A stretch of DNA of 38,657 bases from RGIG1995 sp045126815 (GCA_045126815.1 JBGVPD010000017.1:1-38657); one strand, 5' to 3'. Positions 19,201-26,079 are shown, counted from the stretch's first letter. Notes: generated by a model not told the origin, from the letters alone. Translations and numbers: made by a program.

Positions 19201-21842
19201 CTGAGGGTATTAAGTGGCTTAATTCCGTAACAAGCAGACAAGGTAAGGGTGGATTACTCCAACAACTCTCGGACAAGTATCACATTAAATCGGGAAGTAA
19301 AGAGAGTGCCGCCGCACAGATGTACGCCGAAGGCTTCTATGTGAATGACAAGGGCGATATCATTCAGTACGGCGATGCGGAACTTGCTAAGGACTTCCCG
19401 AACGCAAAAGTAAGAGAAAACATTAAGGGACTTGCGACAGACACTCGCATAAGACAATTCTATGACGATACTCTTGCAAAGATAAACGAGTCGAGAACGA
19501 GAAACGCATATCCCAAGATAAAACCTCTAAAAAACTACTTCTTGCATTTTCGTGCTATGGAAGATACGTTTTCGAGAATGGGAATACCGTTTAACCCGAA
19601 CGATATCAAGGCAAAGGACTTGCCGACAGACCTTAACGGCGTTACGGCGGACCTTAAACCCGGTCAACCGTATTTTGCAAGTGCTATGCACAGAAAGGGC
19701 AACAAGACGACGTATGACATTCTCGGCGGTATTGAGCGTTATGCTTCGGGCGCAAAAAATCAGATATATCACATTGACGATATACAGACTTTTAGGGCGT
19801 TGAGAAATTATATTGCCGACACCTACGGACAAGCAAACGGTCTTGAAAACTTGGATACACTCGCAGAGGAAGAGGTACAGGAAAGAATTAAGCAAGTATA
19901 CGGATCTCATTTGTCTACTTTTGCGAAATTCTTGAACGAAGAAGCAAACGTTATAGCAGGGAAAACAGCCTTAATAGATAGAGGTCTTGAAGGCATTATC
20001 GGAAGACGAGGTATTACTTTCCTTGATACTGTCAATAAGCAAGTTGGTAGTAATATGGTTGGCTATAATATTTCTTCCTCGCTTACGAACTTTATTCCCG
20101 TTGCTCAAACTTTTGCCAAGACAAACAAGTATGATTTTGTAAAGGCATTTGCACAGACAACAGCGAATAAGGTCGGCTCTATCTTTGGAAGTGGTGACGG
20201 TTTTGCCGAACACAATCCTACGATGATAAGGCGAAAAGGTGCGGAACGTTTCCACCGTACTACCTATCAACAAGTCAGCGATGCAGGTTACGCATTGTTG
20301 GGGGCGGTTGACAATATCTCGACAGAACTTATCGTAAGAACAAAGTACAATGAATTGACAAGAAAAGGTATGAGTAATCAAGAGGCTATCGTCGAGGCGG
20401 ACAAGTGGGCTTCTCGTTTGATGGGAGACAGATCGCTCGGACAACAACCGCAGTTGTACAATTCAAAAATGCTTGGTTTGATAACAAAGTTTCAGCTTGA
20501 AGTACGTAACCAATTAGATAGCCAATTCTACGATACAATTCAAGAAACAATGGCTTCTAATGAGCAGATAAAAAGCGGTATTGCGAGAAACGCAAAAACA
20601 GCCGCAAAGGTTACATCTACTTTCGTACAACTTGCGATAGCGCAGCATCTTTTCGGAAAGGCGTTTGAGTCTGTTACGGGATACAACCCTGCATTTGATA
20701 TTATCGGAGTCATAATGACCGCATTCGGATTTGATGATGACGAGGAAAGCGAAGACACAGCGCTTGATAACGTGGAACAAGCGTTCCTTGAGTTGCTTGA
20801 GGATTTGCCATACACAAGTACATTTACAGGTGGACGTATCCCGATATCATCAGCTCTTCCAATAACAGAACTTGTCAAAGGCGAGGACGAATACGGCAAC
20901 AAAAAAGCAAGACTTGAAACACTGGGCGAAATTGCGCCTTACTATGTTTTGCCCGGTGGGTATGGACAGCTCAAGAAAACAGCTAAAGGACTTTCAATGT
21001 TTAGGGAAGATCATCCTATTGCGGGTTCTTATACGGATAGCGGAAGTTTGAGATTTCCTATTGAGGATACGCTCGAAAACAAAATACAATCCGGACTCTT
21101 CGGACAATGGGCGAATGAAAATGCGAGATATTATCTTGACAATGAATTAGCACCGCTTAAAGAAAAGCAAATCCAAGAGTTTATAGATGTAGATATGCCT
21201 ATCAAGGACTATTGGGATTATCGTGAAGGATTGAGCAAGTACCAAACACTTGCAGAAAAAGCCGAGTATATAAATAGCCTTGATTTAAGTGTTGAGCAGA
21301 AGAATACTCTCATAAACAATATCGCTGACAGAAAAGAAGATATTGATATGTCGGAATACGACAATTATGACAACTTTGAAGAATTTGATTTTGCTGAAAA
21401 GAACCCTGAAAAATATGAGTTCCTGCAATCAAATAATATTTCCTATGCAGAGTACAGCGCAAGTGATGAAAGTAAGGAGTTATATAATTGGGCGTACAGA
21501 AATCCCGAACGTATTACTATGTCAAAGGCTGTCGGCGGTCTTGAAAGCTTCAAAAACTATTCGGACGAACTATACGATATCAAAGCGGATAAAGACGAAA
21601 ACGGAAAATCTATCAGTGGTAGCAGAAAAGAAAAGGTTATTGAATATATCAATAATCTCGATGCTGACTACGGAGAAAAGATTATCCTTTTCAAGAGCGA
21701 ATACAACGCAGACGATACTTACAATTATGAGATTATCGACTACTTGAACAGCAGAGACGATATTTCCTATAAGGAAATGGAAACTATCTTAAAAGAGTTA
21801 GGATTTAACGTTTCTTCTGACGGTACGGTTTCGTGGGATTGA
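13206..21842 (+). CDS. Giant polyvalent protein: zincin protease, polyvalent-type domain, two ADP-ribosyltransferase modules, ejection core
   Basis: The 2,878-aa protein takes 22% of the genome. In order: a charged start (1-95); a Gly/Ala-rich amphipathic stretch (95-370) that could insert in membrane; a helical linker; a zincin with HEVSH at 619-623 and a likely third ligand E670 in NAELTAD; and a polyvalent-type domain (744-914, with GKHDGAPGGYRTVDHRDI). Two tandem ART-PolyVal-like modules follow. In module 1 H952 lies in KVMYHGS and Q1211 in EQIK. In module 2 H1264 lies in KVLYHGT, with GSGFYFT at 1286-1292 and Q1499 in NQIK. Then come a conserved segment (about 1685-1746), a coiled coil (about 1835-1915) and a long conserved helical core including NMVGYNISSSLTNFIP near 2283. 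Module 1 lacks the G-S-G-x-Y-F-T motif (SFFFV at 972-976). Four [KRH]-[YF]-S-L-[ST] linkers separate the domains. Known polyvalent proteins enter the host with phage or plasmid DNA; a membrane channel role is inferred. Confidence 0.85.
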   Translation: MSFSSKYAELRLKRLLEKETDLYSKKNTQPTKFEKEYAEKRANRIAQDIEEDIAPVVTKKTSGQEAVSRARAKRESLGEEERTWFQKGAFDDGYDFGDVTKSILGTVADVGENVGAGIIGMGEKAVDATVGLGSLLTSVGNGKYGSHINPKTGKRFNPVKEQTINSMNEFVAKDLYDEERVAKAILSNPLKAITGVDTDKDSLLGEKTDSLAQSGGQLLGTVGLQAVGVPWFLTTGVTSYGSEVEGALNQGASIEEASLSAAITAGAEILTEKISGGISFGGKTLDDALTKKIARGVSNKTVRSLAKLGVDMAGEGAEEVLSGAMSAIGQKITYADDKELTELFSSEDALESFIGGAVLGGIGNRANIVKSKKAGVDSVTGLTKNEQSVVDKVYKDRLAEAEENGKLKEKDKSRIYDDVLNDLDKGYISTDTIESILGGETYKSYKDTIDSEDALKQELDELRKMKNGDRNDIQNDRLAELKAMNLDDTSKRDSLKTQLGDEVFSLVKNDRLAESYNERSRRGQYFEADLSKYDKKYQDTIKKAIESKTLNNTNRTHELVDMIAKISADKGVSFDFTNNAKLKESGFALDGRTINGFVTKDGITLNTDSAKYLRSVVGHEVSHVLEGTELYKELQNTLIEYAKTKNDYQGRIDSLTELYKGVEGADINAELTADLVGDYLFTDNDFVSKLSTEHRNVFQKLYDEIKYLYKVATAGSKEARELEKVKRAFDKAYKESGKLTDTKYSLTEYTPEEKQAHNEAVLKHFGKTFNWNETGYLLLDGTRLDLSGKHDGAPGGYRTVDHRDISDALGSEYGGEDYSGSLVQFMSEGNIRIVPEIGGINLSVQPTKAQEQALSAYISRNRGEIVLDIDDNNGNTVVSVEYPKGTQSGKVLNDISMWFEKGIEPEVSNHSQFRFSLSAKDTDGKQLTSEQQRYFKNSKVRDDNGNLKVMYHGSENAGFHEFDGRFSDDDISFFFVDRNDVAASYSGTTETYEAQTIRTAEDMNKFIESIDAEGYEVVEKDGKFILLYEGDRVADSKTAQGIYDEFCWYEGVGEGDANYKVYLNLKNPLIVDAKGRPWNKIDAEFSQEVYDKYQSLTAEEKAALIDLAEWEDFRIFNSEIQEAKDNELASAYKKMGEDVNIYDLFSVASDNFSEESLRENSRNYLKTRDYAQRAKEQGYDGVIINNVVDNGGYSNGDEGASNVAIAFSSEQIKSVANTKPTTAADIRYSLSADSNGNELSPAVQKRFAKSKVVDENGNLKVLYHGTATGEFSIFDKAKGNVEGDYGSGFYFTDNEADVTEHYEGGGPDFDNKVTRRGEEIYNEALDNGNEISYDEAERRAREELYKGSHKFEVYLNIENPAIVGETNLLSQDKYLEEYNEEDYESYDDYIDDVEQLVADDIEGIVWEIEKNVDVDRTDGIANILYEAYYDGGIDTEQLKAKINDLYLEDSNGNLVANEVTRQIIESLGYDGIIDPTVAGKWNMDIEPGTTHYIAFKPNQIKAITNQSPTDNPNIHYSLSWNGEQPKKVGKLHESGEDVAYRGKDIAPIKKTLSDNVFPDDFAPMTEQEAADLQRESLAHIDDADAPPEKNTEYYEIPDTTSLDGEAETKLVNILRDTLGLDAEDKKRMQEIVRKYSKGEYPSEAELFEDVSDNFRELTWTTKNDLAIEVKNYLRKTRVKVSDTIKGDIPNYNDFRKKNCWGRIRVNNEGTPVDSLYMELTELYPSYFPEDIINPTEQFLQMVDVANSSSEIIDGYRLEDSELQSVVNIITSEVGKYKENEVMKAAEEDRQAFMKEVAQYDAEIETTDGKTLKPEKVRKVSQIQTVEERLQHKLNHSYGELSHNKRLMREAIADYNNKIEKLELEYDSKKNKLTKSANDILRRIERLKRLRDDVEADYSKRINDNRTKVEKYKALLEEGYSEEEGRMMRTELHAKKIEDIKNKFSENGLNFDETLRSAKNLSTFATVDNTPQRVMEKALGYKNGQVLADLTVNKVAQNETEGIKWLNSVTSRQGKGGLLQQLSDKYHIKSGSKESAAAQMYAEGFYVNDKGDIIQYGDAELAKDFPNAKVRENIKGLATDTRIRQFYDDTLAKINESRTRNAYPKIKPLKNYFLHFRAMEDTFSRMGIPFNPNDIKAKDLPTDLNGVTADLKPGQPYFASAMHRKGNKTTYDILGGIERYASGAKNQIYHIDDIQTFRALRNYIADTYGQANGLENLDTLAEEEVQERIKQVYGSHLSTFAKFLNEEANVIAGKTALIDRGLEGIIGRRGITFLDTVNKQVGSNMVGYNISSSLTNFIPVAQTFAKTNKYDFVKAFAQTTANKVGSIFGSGDGFAEHNPTMIRRKGAERFHRTTYQQVSDAGYALLGAVDNISTELIVRTKYNELTRKGMSNQEAIVEADKWASRLMGDRSLGQQPQLYNSKMLGLITKFQLEVRNQLDSQFYDTIQETMASNEQIKSGIARNAKTAAKVTSTFVQLAIAQHLFGKAFESVTGYNPAFDIIGVIMTAFGFDDDEESEDTALDNVEQAFLELLEDLPYTSTFTGGRIPISSALPITELVKGEDEYGNKKARLETLGEIAPYYVLPGGYGQLKKTAKGLSMFREDHPIAGSYTDSGSLRFPIEDTLENKIQSGLFGQWANENARYYLDNELAPLKEKQIQEFIDVDMPIKDYWDYREGLSKYQTLAEKAEYINSLDLSVEQKNTLINNIADRKEDIDMSEYDNYDNFEEFDFAEKNPEKYEFLQSNNISYAEYSASDESKELYNWAYRNPERITMSKAVGGLESFKNYSDELYDIKADKDENGKSISGSRKEKVIEYINNLDADYGEKIILFKSEYNADDTYNYEIIDYLNSRDDISYKEMETILKELGFNVSSDGTVSWD

Positions 21843-21852
21843 GGTGATATGA

Positions 21853-22380
21853 ATGATTAAACAAGATAGGCAGGGGGCAAGAACCCCTGCTCAACTTGAA
21901 CAAAAATATAACTTTGGAGAAACATTCTCTAAAACAAACGAGTCACAGTCAAAGCAAACAAGCCAATTAAACCAATTAACACAGGCAGTGGCGCAGTTTG
22001 TTGCTGATACCAATGCGGAAATTGAGAACCTTAAAGAAACAATAGCGGGAGCGCAAATGGTATCTAATGCGCTTGAGGGTAAAGCTTCGGGCGAAAGGAT
22101 AACGCTCGAAGATGTATCACCTATTAAACATCTAATGACGATTAAGTTATCGGGAGAACATATCCCGGACTTAAGGACTGTAGAATTGGGAGTATGCGGA
22201 GAAACAGACGAATACACGTACTACGAACCAAAAGAAGACGGCACAGTAGAAGGAGTATTGAGTCTATATCCCATTACAAAACTTTCAACAGATACAGAGG
22301 GTGTAATGATAGAAGTTACATATAACAGAGATTTAAACAAAGCGTTTGCTGAGTTAATCGCTTCAAACGAGAGGGGGTAA
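21853..22380 (+). CDS. Short fibre-module protein
   Basis: The 175-aa protein has an N-terminal coiled coil (residues 10-60). It then has one copy of the cassette found twice in the fibre at 7118-9289: ERITLEDVSPIKHLMTIKLS, later LYPITKLSTDTEGVMIEVTY and NRDLNKAFAEL. It starts at an ATG behind GAGGTGA, 11 bases after the giant gene. As a trimeric coiled coil with one beta module it may be a baseplate or spike-tip protein, or an accessory receptor binder. It is separated from the other fibre genes by 12 kb, so it is either a duplicate or a recombination partner for them. Confidence 0.7.
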   Translation: MIKQDRQGARTPAQLEQKYNFGETFSKTNESQSKQTSQLNQLTQAVAQFVADTNAEIENLKETIAGAQMVSNALEGKASGERITLEDVSPIKHLMTIKLSGEHIPDLRTVELGVCGETDEYTYYEPKEDGTVEGVLSLYPITKLSTDTEGVMIEVTYNRDLNKAFAELIASNERG

Positions 22381-22385
22381 TCTGA

Positions 22386-22679
22386 GTGGATATACAGATT
22401 GAGCATCGTTTAACAGAGGTCGAAAGTCGCTCTAAGTCAAACACAAAGCGATTAGACGAAATGGAGAAACGACAAGATAATCTTGATGACTTGGTGGGGA
22501 CAGTTAAAGTCCTCGCTCTACGTGAAGAAAATGTTGAAAAAGATGTTAAGGAAATAAAAGATGATGTCAAAGACATCAAAGATAAACCTGCAAAGCGGTG
22601 GGAAAGTGTTATTACACAGCTTATTTCAATAGCTGTTGCCGCCGTTGCGGGATATTTCCTCGCAAAATTCGGTTTATAG
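22386..22679 (+). CDS. xhlA: XhlA-type holin-associated membrane protein
   Basis: The 97-aa protein starts with GTG behind GAGAGGGGG. Residues 1-65 are a charged heptad helix (HRLTEVESRS and ENVEKDVKEIKDDVKDIKD). A single transmembrane segment fills residues 72-96 (VITQLISIAVAAVAGYFLAK). This is the XhlA/haemolysin layout of Bacillus and Clostridium phages, where the protein works with a holin and the lysin in host lysis. It lies directly before the holin and lysin genes. Confidence 0.85.
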   Translation: MDIQIEHRLTEVESRSKSNTKRLDEMEKRQDNLDDLVGTVKVLALREENVEKDVKEIKDDVKDIKDKPAKRWESVITQLISIAVAAVAGYFLAKFGL

Positions 22680-22694
22680 AAAGGAAGAAGTTTT

Positions 22695-22955
22695 ATGGAA
22701 TTTTTGAATGATTACGTTGTATTGCTTGTAGTGGGTATTTGCTTGTGTGTTGGATATGTTATAAAGCACGTTATACTCACCGATAAAATTAACCGATATA
22801 TTCCGCTAATTGTGGCTGTATTGGGTGTCGTGCTGAATGTATGGATAAACCTCGCATTTACGCCCGAAATATTGCTCGGCGGTCTTGTTTCGGGACTTGC
22901 TTCAACGGGTTTACATCAGGTATTTAAAAAGTTTATTGAAAGAGAGGAAGATTGA
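22695..22955 (+). CDS. Phage holin (Hol44-like, three-segment type)
   Basis: The 86-aa membrane protein has hydrophobic stretches at about 8-24, 36-54 and 59-76 and a charged C-terminal tail (FKKFIEREED). The motif NRYIPLIVAVLGVVLNVWIN and the following Gly-rich segment (GGLVSGLASTGLHQ) match the holin superfamily V pattern. Holins oligomerise in the inner membrane and time the release or activation of the lysin. Its stop overlaps the lysin ribosome region, and the lysin ATG lies 3 bases after the stop. Confidence 0.85.
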   Translation: MEFLNDYVVLLVVGICLCVGYVIKHVILTDKINRYIPLIVAVLGVVLNVWINLAFTPEILLGGLVSGLASTGLHQVFKKFIEREED

Positions 22956-22957
22956 CT

Positions 22958-23962
22958 ATGAAGAAATTCGGTATTGATATTTCAAGATGGCAAGGCAATT
23001 TTGATTTCAATAAGGCTATTGCGGAAGGTGTGGAATTTGTCATTGTAAAAGGCGGTGGCGGTGATGTCGGTTTGTACACAGACAAAAGCTTCAGTCGCAA
23101 CTACAACGAAGCAAAGAGAAAAGGACTCCCGGTAGGTTGTTATTGGTTCAGTAAAGCAACAACAATCAAAGAAGCAGAAAAGGAAGCGGAATATTTCTAC
23201 ACTAACATTCTTAAGGATAAACAGTTTGAACTCCCTATTTACATGGATGTAGAACACGAAGATATGTTAAGGTTAGACAAAAGAGCGTTGACGAATATTG
23301 TCAAGGCTTTTTTAAATTACCTCGAAGCGAAGGGGTATTGGGTTGGTATTTACGCAACAGCTTTCTCCTTTACGGCACATTTTAAGGATATCGAGTTGAC
23401 ACGATATGCTCATTGGGTTGCTCAATGGGCGAAGGCTTGTACGTATCAAAACAAGGATTGTCTTGGTATGTGGCAGTTTGGCGGAGAGACGAATTATATT
23501 CGTTCAAACAAAATCGCAGGTGTAGTATGCGATCAAAACTATATGTTAGTTGACTATCCTTCAATGATTAAAGCGGCAGGGCGTAACGGTTTCACCAAAA
23601 CCGAACAAGCAAAGCCTACTCTTAAATCTGTTGACGAAATCGCAAAAGAAGTTCTTGCGAATAAATGGGGCGTAGGAGAGGACCGCAAAAACAGACTTAC
23701 CAAAGCGGGATATAGTTACACCGAAGTACAGAAGCGAGTAAATGAAATGATATCCGCCAAAGATTACACCATTAAAGAGGGTGACAAAGTAAAACTTTTA
23801 AGCAAGGCAGTAATTTACGGCACAAGTGAAAAGTTTGCAGATTTTGTCTATAAATCAGTATTGTATGTTCGTGAAATCAACGGCAATAGAGTTGTTATTT
23901 CAACGCAGGAAAGCGGAGATGTAACCGGGGCAGTTGATATCAAGTATCTTACAAAAGCATAA
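22958..23962 (+). CDS. Endolysin: GH25 lysozyme with CW_7 and SH3-like wall-binding parts
   Basis: The 334-aa enzyme cleaves the beta-1,4 bond of peptidoglycan glycan. The GH25 domain spans residues 1-200: D7 in GIDISRWQG, and D97 and E99 of the DxE pair in PIYMDVEHED. Residues about 222-265 (DEIAKEVLANKWGVGEDRKN, then RLTKAGYSYTEVQKRVN) are a CW_7 (Cpl-7 type) repeat. The last 65 residues are an SH3-like beta domain. There is no signal peptide, so it needs the holin. I chose ATG 22958, seven bases after AGAGAGGAAG; an in-frame TTG at 22952 is less likely. A terminator follows 3 bases after the stop and ends the late operon. Confidence 0.95.
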   Translation: MKKFGIDISRWQGNFDFNKAIAEGVEFVIVKGGGGDVGLYTDKSFSRNYNEAKRKGLPVGCYWFSKATTIKEAEKEAEYFYTNILKDKQFELPIYMDVEHEDMLRLDKRALTNIVKAFLNYLEAKGYWVGIYATAFSFTAHFKDIELTRYAHWVAQWAKACTYQNKDCLGMWQFGGETNYIRSNKIAGVVCDQNYMLVDYPSMIKAAGRNGFTKTEQAKPTLKSVDEIAKEVLANKWGVGEDRKNRLTKAGYSYTEVQKRVNEMISAKDYTIKEGDKVKLLSKAVIYGTSEKFADFVYKSVLYVREINGNRVVISTQESGDVTGAVDIKYLTKA

Positions 23963-23965
23963 ACA

Positions 23966-24001
23966 AAAGGGACAGGGCATTACGCCTTGTCCCCTTTTTT
24001 T
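23966..24001 (+). terminator. Late-operon terminator after endolysin
   Basis: GGGACAGGGC (23969-23978) pairs with GCCTTGTCCC (23984-23993) with one G-U pair and a five-base loop, followed by a run of seven Ts. Flanking A-T pairs extend the stem. It ends rightward late transcription just before the attP candidate. The A run on its left side gives it weak use against leftward transcription. Confidence 0.85.
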
Positions 24002-24049
24002 ATTGTACTTTTTGTATAGCACCGAACGGAGATTGTGTAAAAGTACAAT
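24002..24049. other. attP: Candidate phage attachment site (attP) for the serine integrase
   Basis: An 11-base perfect inverted repeat, ATTGTACTTTT (24002-24012) and AAAAGTACAAT (24039-24049), brackets 26 bases. At the same axis lies a small symmetric core, CCG-AA-CGG (24022-24029), with central dinucleotide AA at 24025-24026. A 48-bp site with matched arms and a non-palindromic central dinucleotide is the known form of large serine integrase attP sites. The place, between lysis genes and integrase and nine bases from the integrase stop, is the normal attP position in temperate Firmicutes phages. The crossover bases are inferred. Confidence 0.7.
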
Positions 24050-24057
24050 GTTTTTAG

Positions 24058-25479
24058 TTAAAAAAATACAATGCTTTCGGGAATAATCTTTTTGTGTTCG
24101 TCAATAGAAAACTCCTTTATGATTCTTCGCCAAAAAGCCTTCTTGTTCTCCTTTGTTAGTTGGCTGTATAATCCTCTATAATCGGCTTCCAATATCCCTT
24201 TTAAAGCATCTAAATCTCTTTCGGGTGGCTTTTCGTCAACGTCGATAGACTTTAGCTTTTTATCAAGAGCAAAATATTCTTTGTCGTATTCTTCCTCATC
24301 TATACGCCCCTTTCTAAACATCAGGTTAAGCCGGTCCATTTCGGCTTTTATTTTTTTGACCTTTTCGGCGTTCTTGTTTTTTGGTTGGTTGTCCTCAATG
24401 CTCTCCACTCTGATTACTTCGTTGGTGATATACTGACCTAAATTGTCGAGTAGTTGTTTCTCTATCTTCCTCTCGCTTAATGATTTGGTGAAAGTGCAAA
24501 CCTTTTGTGTTCGTGCTTTATTACAACGATACGTGAACACATCATATTTGCCGCTACTCTTTACGTAGTTTCCGACTAAATTGTTTCCGCAACCGGGACA
24601 CTTAACTAATCCGCTGAACAAAAACAGTCGGTTAGGGCTTGCCGGAATACGAGAGTTTCGCTTCATAATATCTTGTATTCTGTCAAAGCGTTCTTTGGAT
24701 ATATACGGCTCAACGTATTCGGGAACGCCTTTATATTCCCCATATAGCAAAGTGTCAGTCAAGAAGCTGTTAAGCGTTGATATGGTCATTTGTCTGCCGT
24801 ATTTAATATTGATATATCCCAAAGTTGCTGATTTGCTTTGGTGCTTCTCGAAGAAATCAAGAATATCAAGAGTCATTTCCTCGTATTCTTTGTCTTTAAT
24901 CAAGTGTCGGTCTCTCTGTTCGCCCGTTACAGTCCAAGGAAACAAGAAACATTGAGAACCCGTTACTACTTGCTTGTTTTTAATTCTCATTTTGTTGTTA
25001 AATCTAATACGTTTGCTTGTTTTCTTCGCTTCATACTCTGCCATAGTCAAATAGATATTGATTTTAAAAGCGGCATCGTCGTCTTCGGGATCGAGGTCAG
25101 GTTCTTCAATGGATATCCAAGTAACCCCTGCTTTGCGGAGTTGCTTTTGACATTCGTAGTATTCTTCTACACTACGGAAGAAACGGTCGATACATTTGAA
25201 TATAACAATATCAAATTTACCCGCCTTTGCATCTTTTATAAGTTGAGCAAGGGCCTTCCTTTTGTCAATTTCAAGCGTTGCGCTTATACCCTCGTCAACG
25301 TATTCCCCGACAGATACAAGTTGATAATCCTCGCAAACCTCGTCTAATAATTCAAGTTGGTCGCCTATAGTATAACCATTCTTCTTTTGCTCGTCGCTTG
25401 AACACCGGGCATATTTGGCTATACGTATCACCCGATTGTTTTCTTGATACCTTAGCAGTTGCTTATAAGCTCCGTACAT
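24058..25479 (-). CDS. int: Large serine recombinase (integrase)
   Basis: The 473-aa enzyme integrates the phage at attB. The resolvase domain (1-155) has the catalytic serine S27 in YARCSSDEQ, then GISAT, DKRKALAQL and DRFFRS with the conserved arginines. A recombinase domain (about 165-275) follows. The zinc ribbon (CPGCGNNLVG, then YRCNKARTQKVC) is interrupted by the usual coiled-coil segment, and a charged helical tail ends the protein. Length and order match the phiC31/A118/TP901-1 class, at the short end. The ATG at 25479 is chosen because AAAGGAG lies nine bases upstream; GTG 25488 and ATG 25485 are too close to that site. It is leftward, with its 3' end against the attP candidate. No excision factor (RDF) is recognised nearby. 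Confidence 0.95.
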   Translation of the reverse strand: MYGAYKQLLRYQENNRVIRIAKYARCSSDEQKKNGYTIGDQLELLDEVCEDYQLVSVGEYVDEGISATLEIDKRKALAQLIKDAKAGKFDIVIFKCIDRFFRSVEEYYECQKQLRKAGVTWISIEEPDLDPEDDDAAFKINIYLTMAEYEAKKTSKRIRFNNKMRIKNKQVVTGSQCFLFPWTVTGEQRDRHLIKDKEYEEMTLDILDFFEKHQSKSATLGYINIKYGRQMTISTLNSFLTDTLLYGEYKGVPEYVEPYISKERFDRIQDIMKRNSRIPASPNRLFLFSGLVKCPGCGNNLVGNYVKSSGKYDVFTYRCNKARTQKVCTFTKSLSERKIEKQLLDNLGQYITNEVIRVESIEDNQPKNKNAEKVKKIKAEMDRLNLMFRKGRIDEEEYDKEYFALDKKLKSIDVDEKPPERDLDALKGILEADYRGLYSQLTKENKKAFWRRIIKEFSIDEHKKIIPESIVFF

Positions 25480-25592
25480 CTGCATCACTCCTTTTTTTGT
25501 AAAATCTTTGATGTTTGGGGAGAAAACCCCGATACAGTTCCGCTATAGTATAGGCATCACCCCCTTTAATATGAAAAAGGACATAATTTCCA

Positions 25593-25621
25593 TTGTTCAG
25601 ACTTTTTTGATTCAATATAAT
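25593..25621 (+). promoter_or_regulatory. Possible promoter for the small rightward gene at 25677
   Basis: TTGTTC (25593-25598) and a consensus TATAAT (25616-25621) are 17 bases apart. The -35 box matches consensus at only three positions. It would start a transcript about 50 bases before the 51-codon reading frame that runs against the repressor gene. Support is the exact -10 and the spacing only. Confidence 0.4.
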
Positions 25622-25676
25622 AATTCTGACAGAAACACTTGTTTGCCCCGGATTAACGAAAGGACGGTACGCCGCT

Positions 25677-25832
25677 ATGAAAGAAAACAAATTACTCTCC
25701 TACATTTCCACCCTTACTCCCGAACAGATTGAAAAGCTCGTCAGTCAGATTCCACTATTGACTTCATTACTCGAAGCATCATCTCCGCCTTATCTTCGGG
25801 AACAGTCTTCACAAAATCAACAAGCAATTTAA
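25677..25832 (+). CDS. Small protein opposite the repressor 3' end
   Basis: The 51-codon reading frame starts at ATG 25677 behind GAAAGGA (12 bases). The product is amphipathic: LLSYISTLTPEQIEKLVSQI, then PLLTSLLE, then a Ser/Gln tail. The TPEQIEKLV helix pattern looks like a real short protein, and it has its own candidate promoter. Its last 92 bases overlap, in antisense, the final 31 codons of the repressor gene. If transcribed it would interfere with repressor mRNA. It could instead be a chance frame; codon-level comparison is needed to choose. Confidence 0.45.
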   Translation: MKENKLLSYISTLTPEQIEKLVSQIPLLTSLLEASSPPYLREQSSQNQQAI

Positions 25833-26079
25833 TATTTGCGGAAAGCTCGCCCTCTTGGGTGGGCTTTTTTTCTTTTTCTTCTTCTCCTAATAAATAACCT
25901 ACGGAAACACCGAAGTACGAAGCAATCTTTTGAGCGTTGGTTGCCGATATCCCTGCTTGTCTGCCTTTCTTCAAATCAGTAAGTATTCCCTTGCTCATTC
26001 CTATGTCTGTACACATCTTCCCCCCTTTTATTCCTTTTTCCTCGCATAATTCAATAATGTTTTCGTACAAAGTACCCAA
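25741..26079 (-). CDS. XRE-family transcriptional repressor (CI-like)
   Basis: The 112-aa protein has an N-terminal helix-turn-helix (residues 1-65: KGGKMCTDIGMSKGILTDLK, then SATNAQKIASYFGVSVGYLL), an acidic linker and a C-terminal helical part (LLVDFVKTVPEDKAEMMLRV) that could dimerise. It has no peptidase domain, so it is not a LexA/CI self-cleaving type. The start is TTG 26079, fixed by AAAGGAG eight bases upstream; no in-frame ATG is nearby. It is read from the leftward promoter at 26216-26244, and the integrase lies further along the same strand. It should bind the AGTAC-N8-GTACT operators. Its 3' end is overlapped by the opposite small gene. Confidence 0.88.
   Translation of the reverse strand: MGTLYENIIELCEEKGIKGGKMCTDIGMSKGILTDLKKGRQAGISATNAQKIASYFGVSVGYLLGEEEKEKKPTQEGELSANIKLLVDFVKTVPEDKAEMMLRVMKSIVESD

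Noticed and set aside
24838..25347. 169-codon rightward frame opposite the integrase
   Set aside because: It is antisense to conserved catalytic parts of the integrase and has no ribosome site or recognisable motif.
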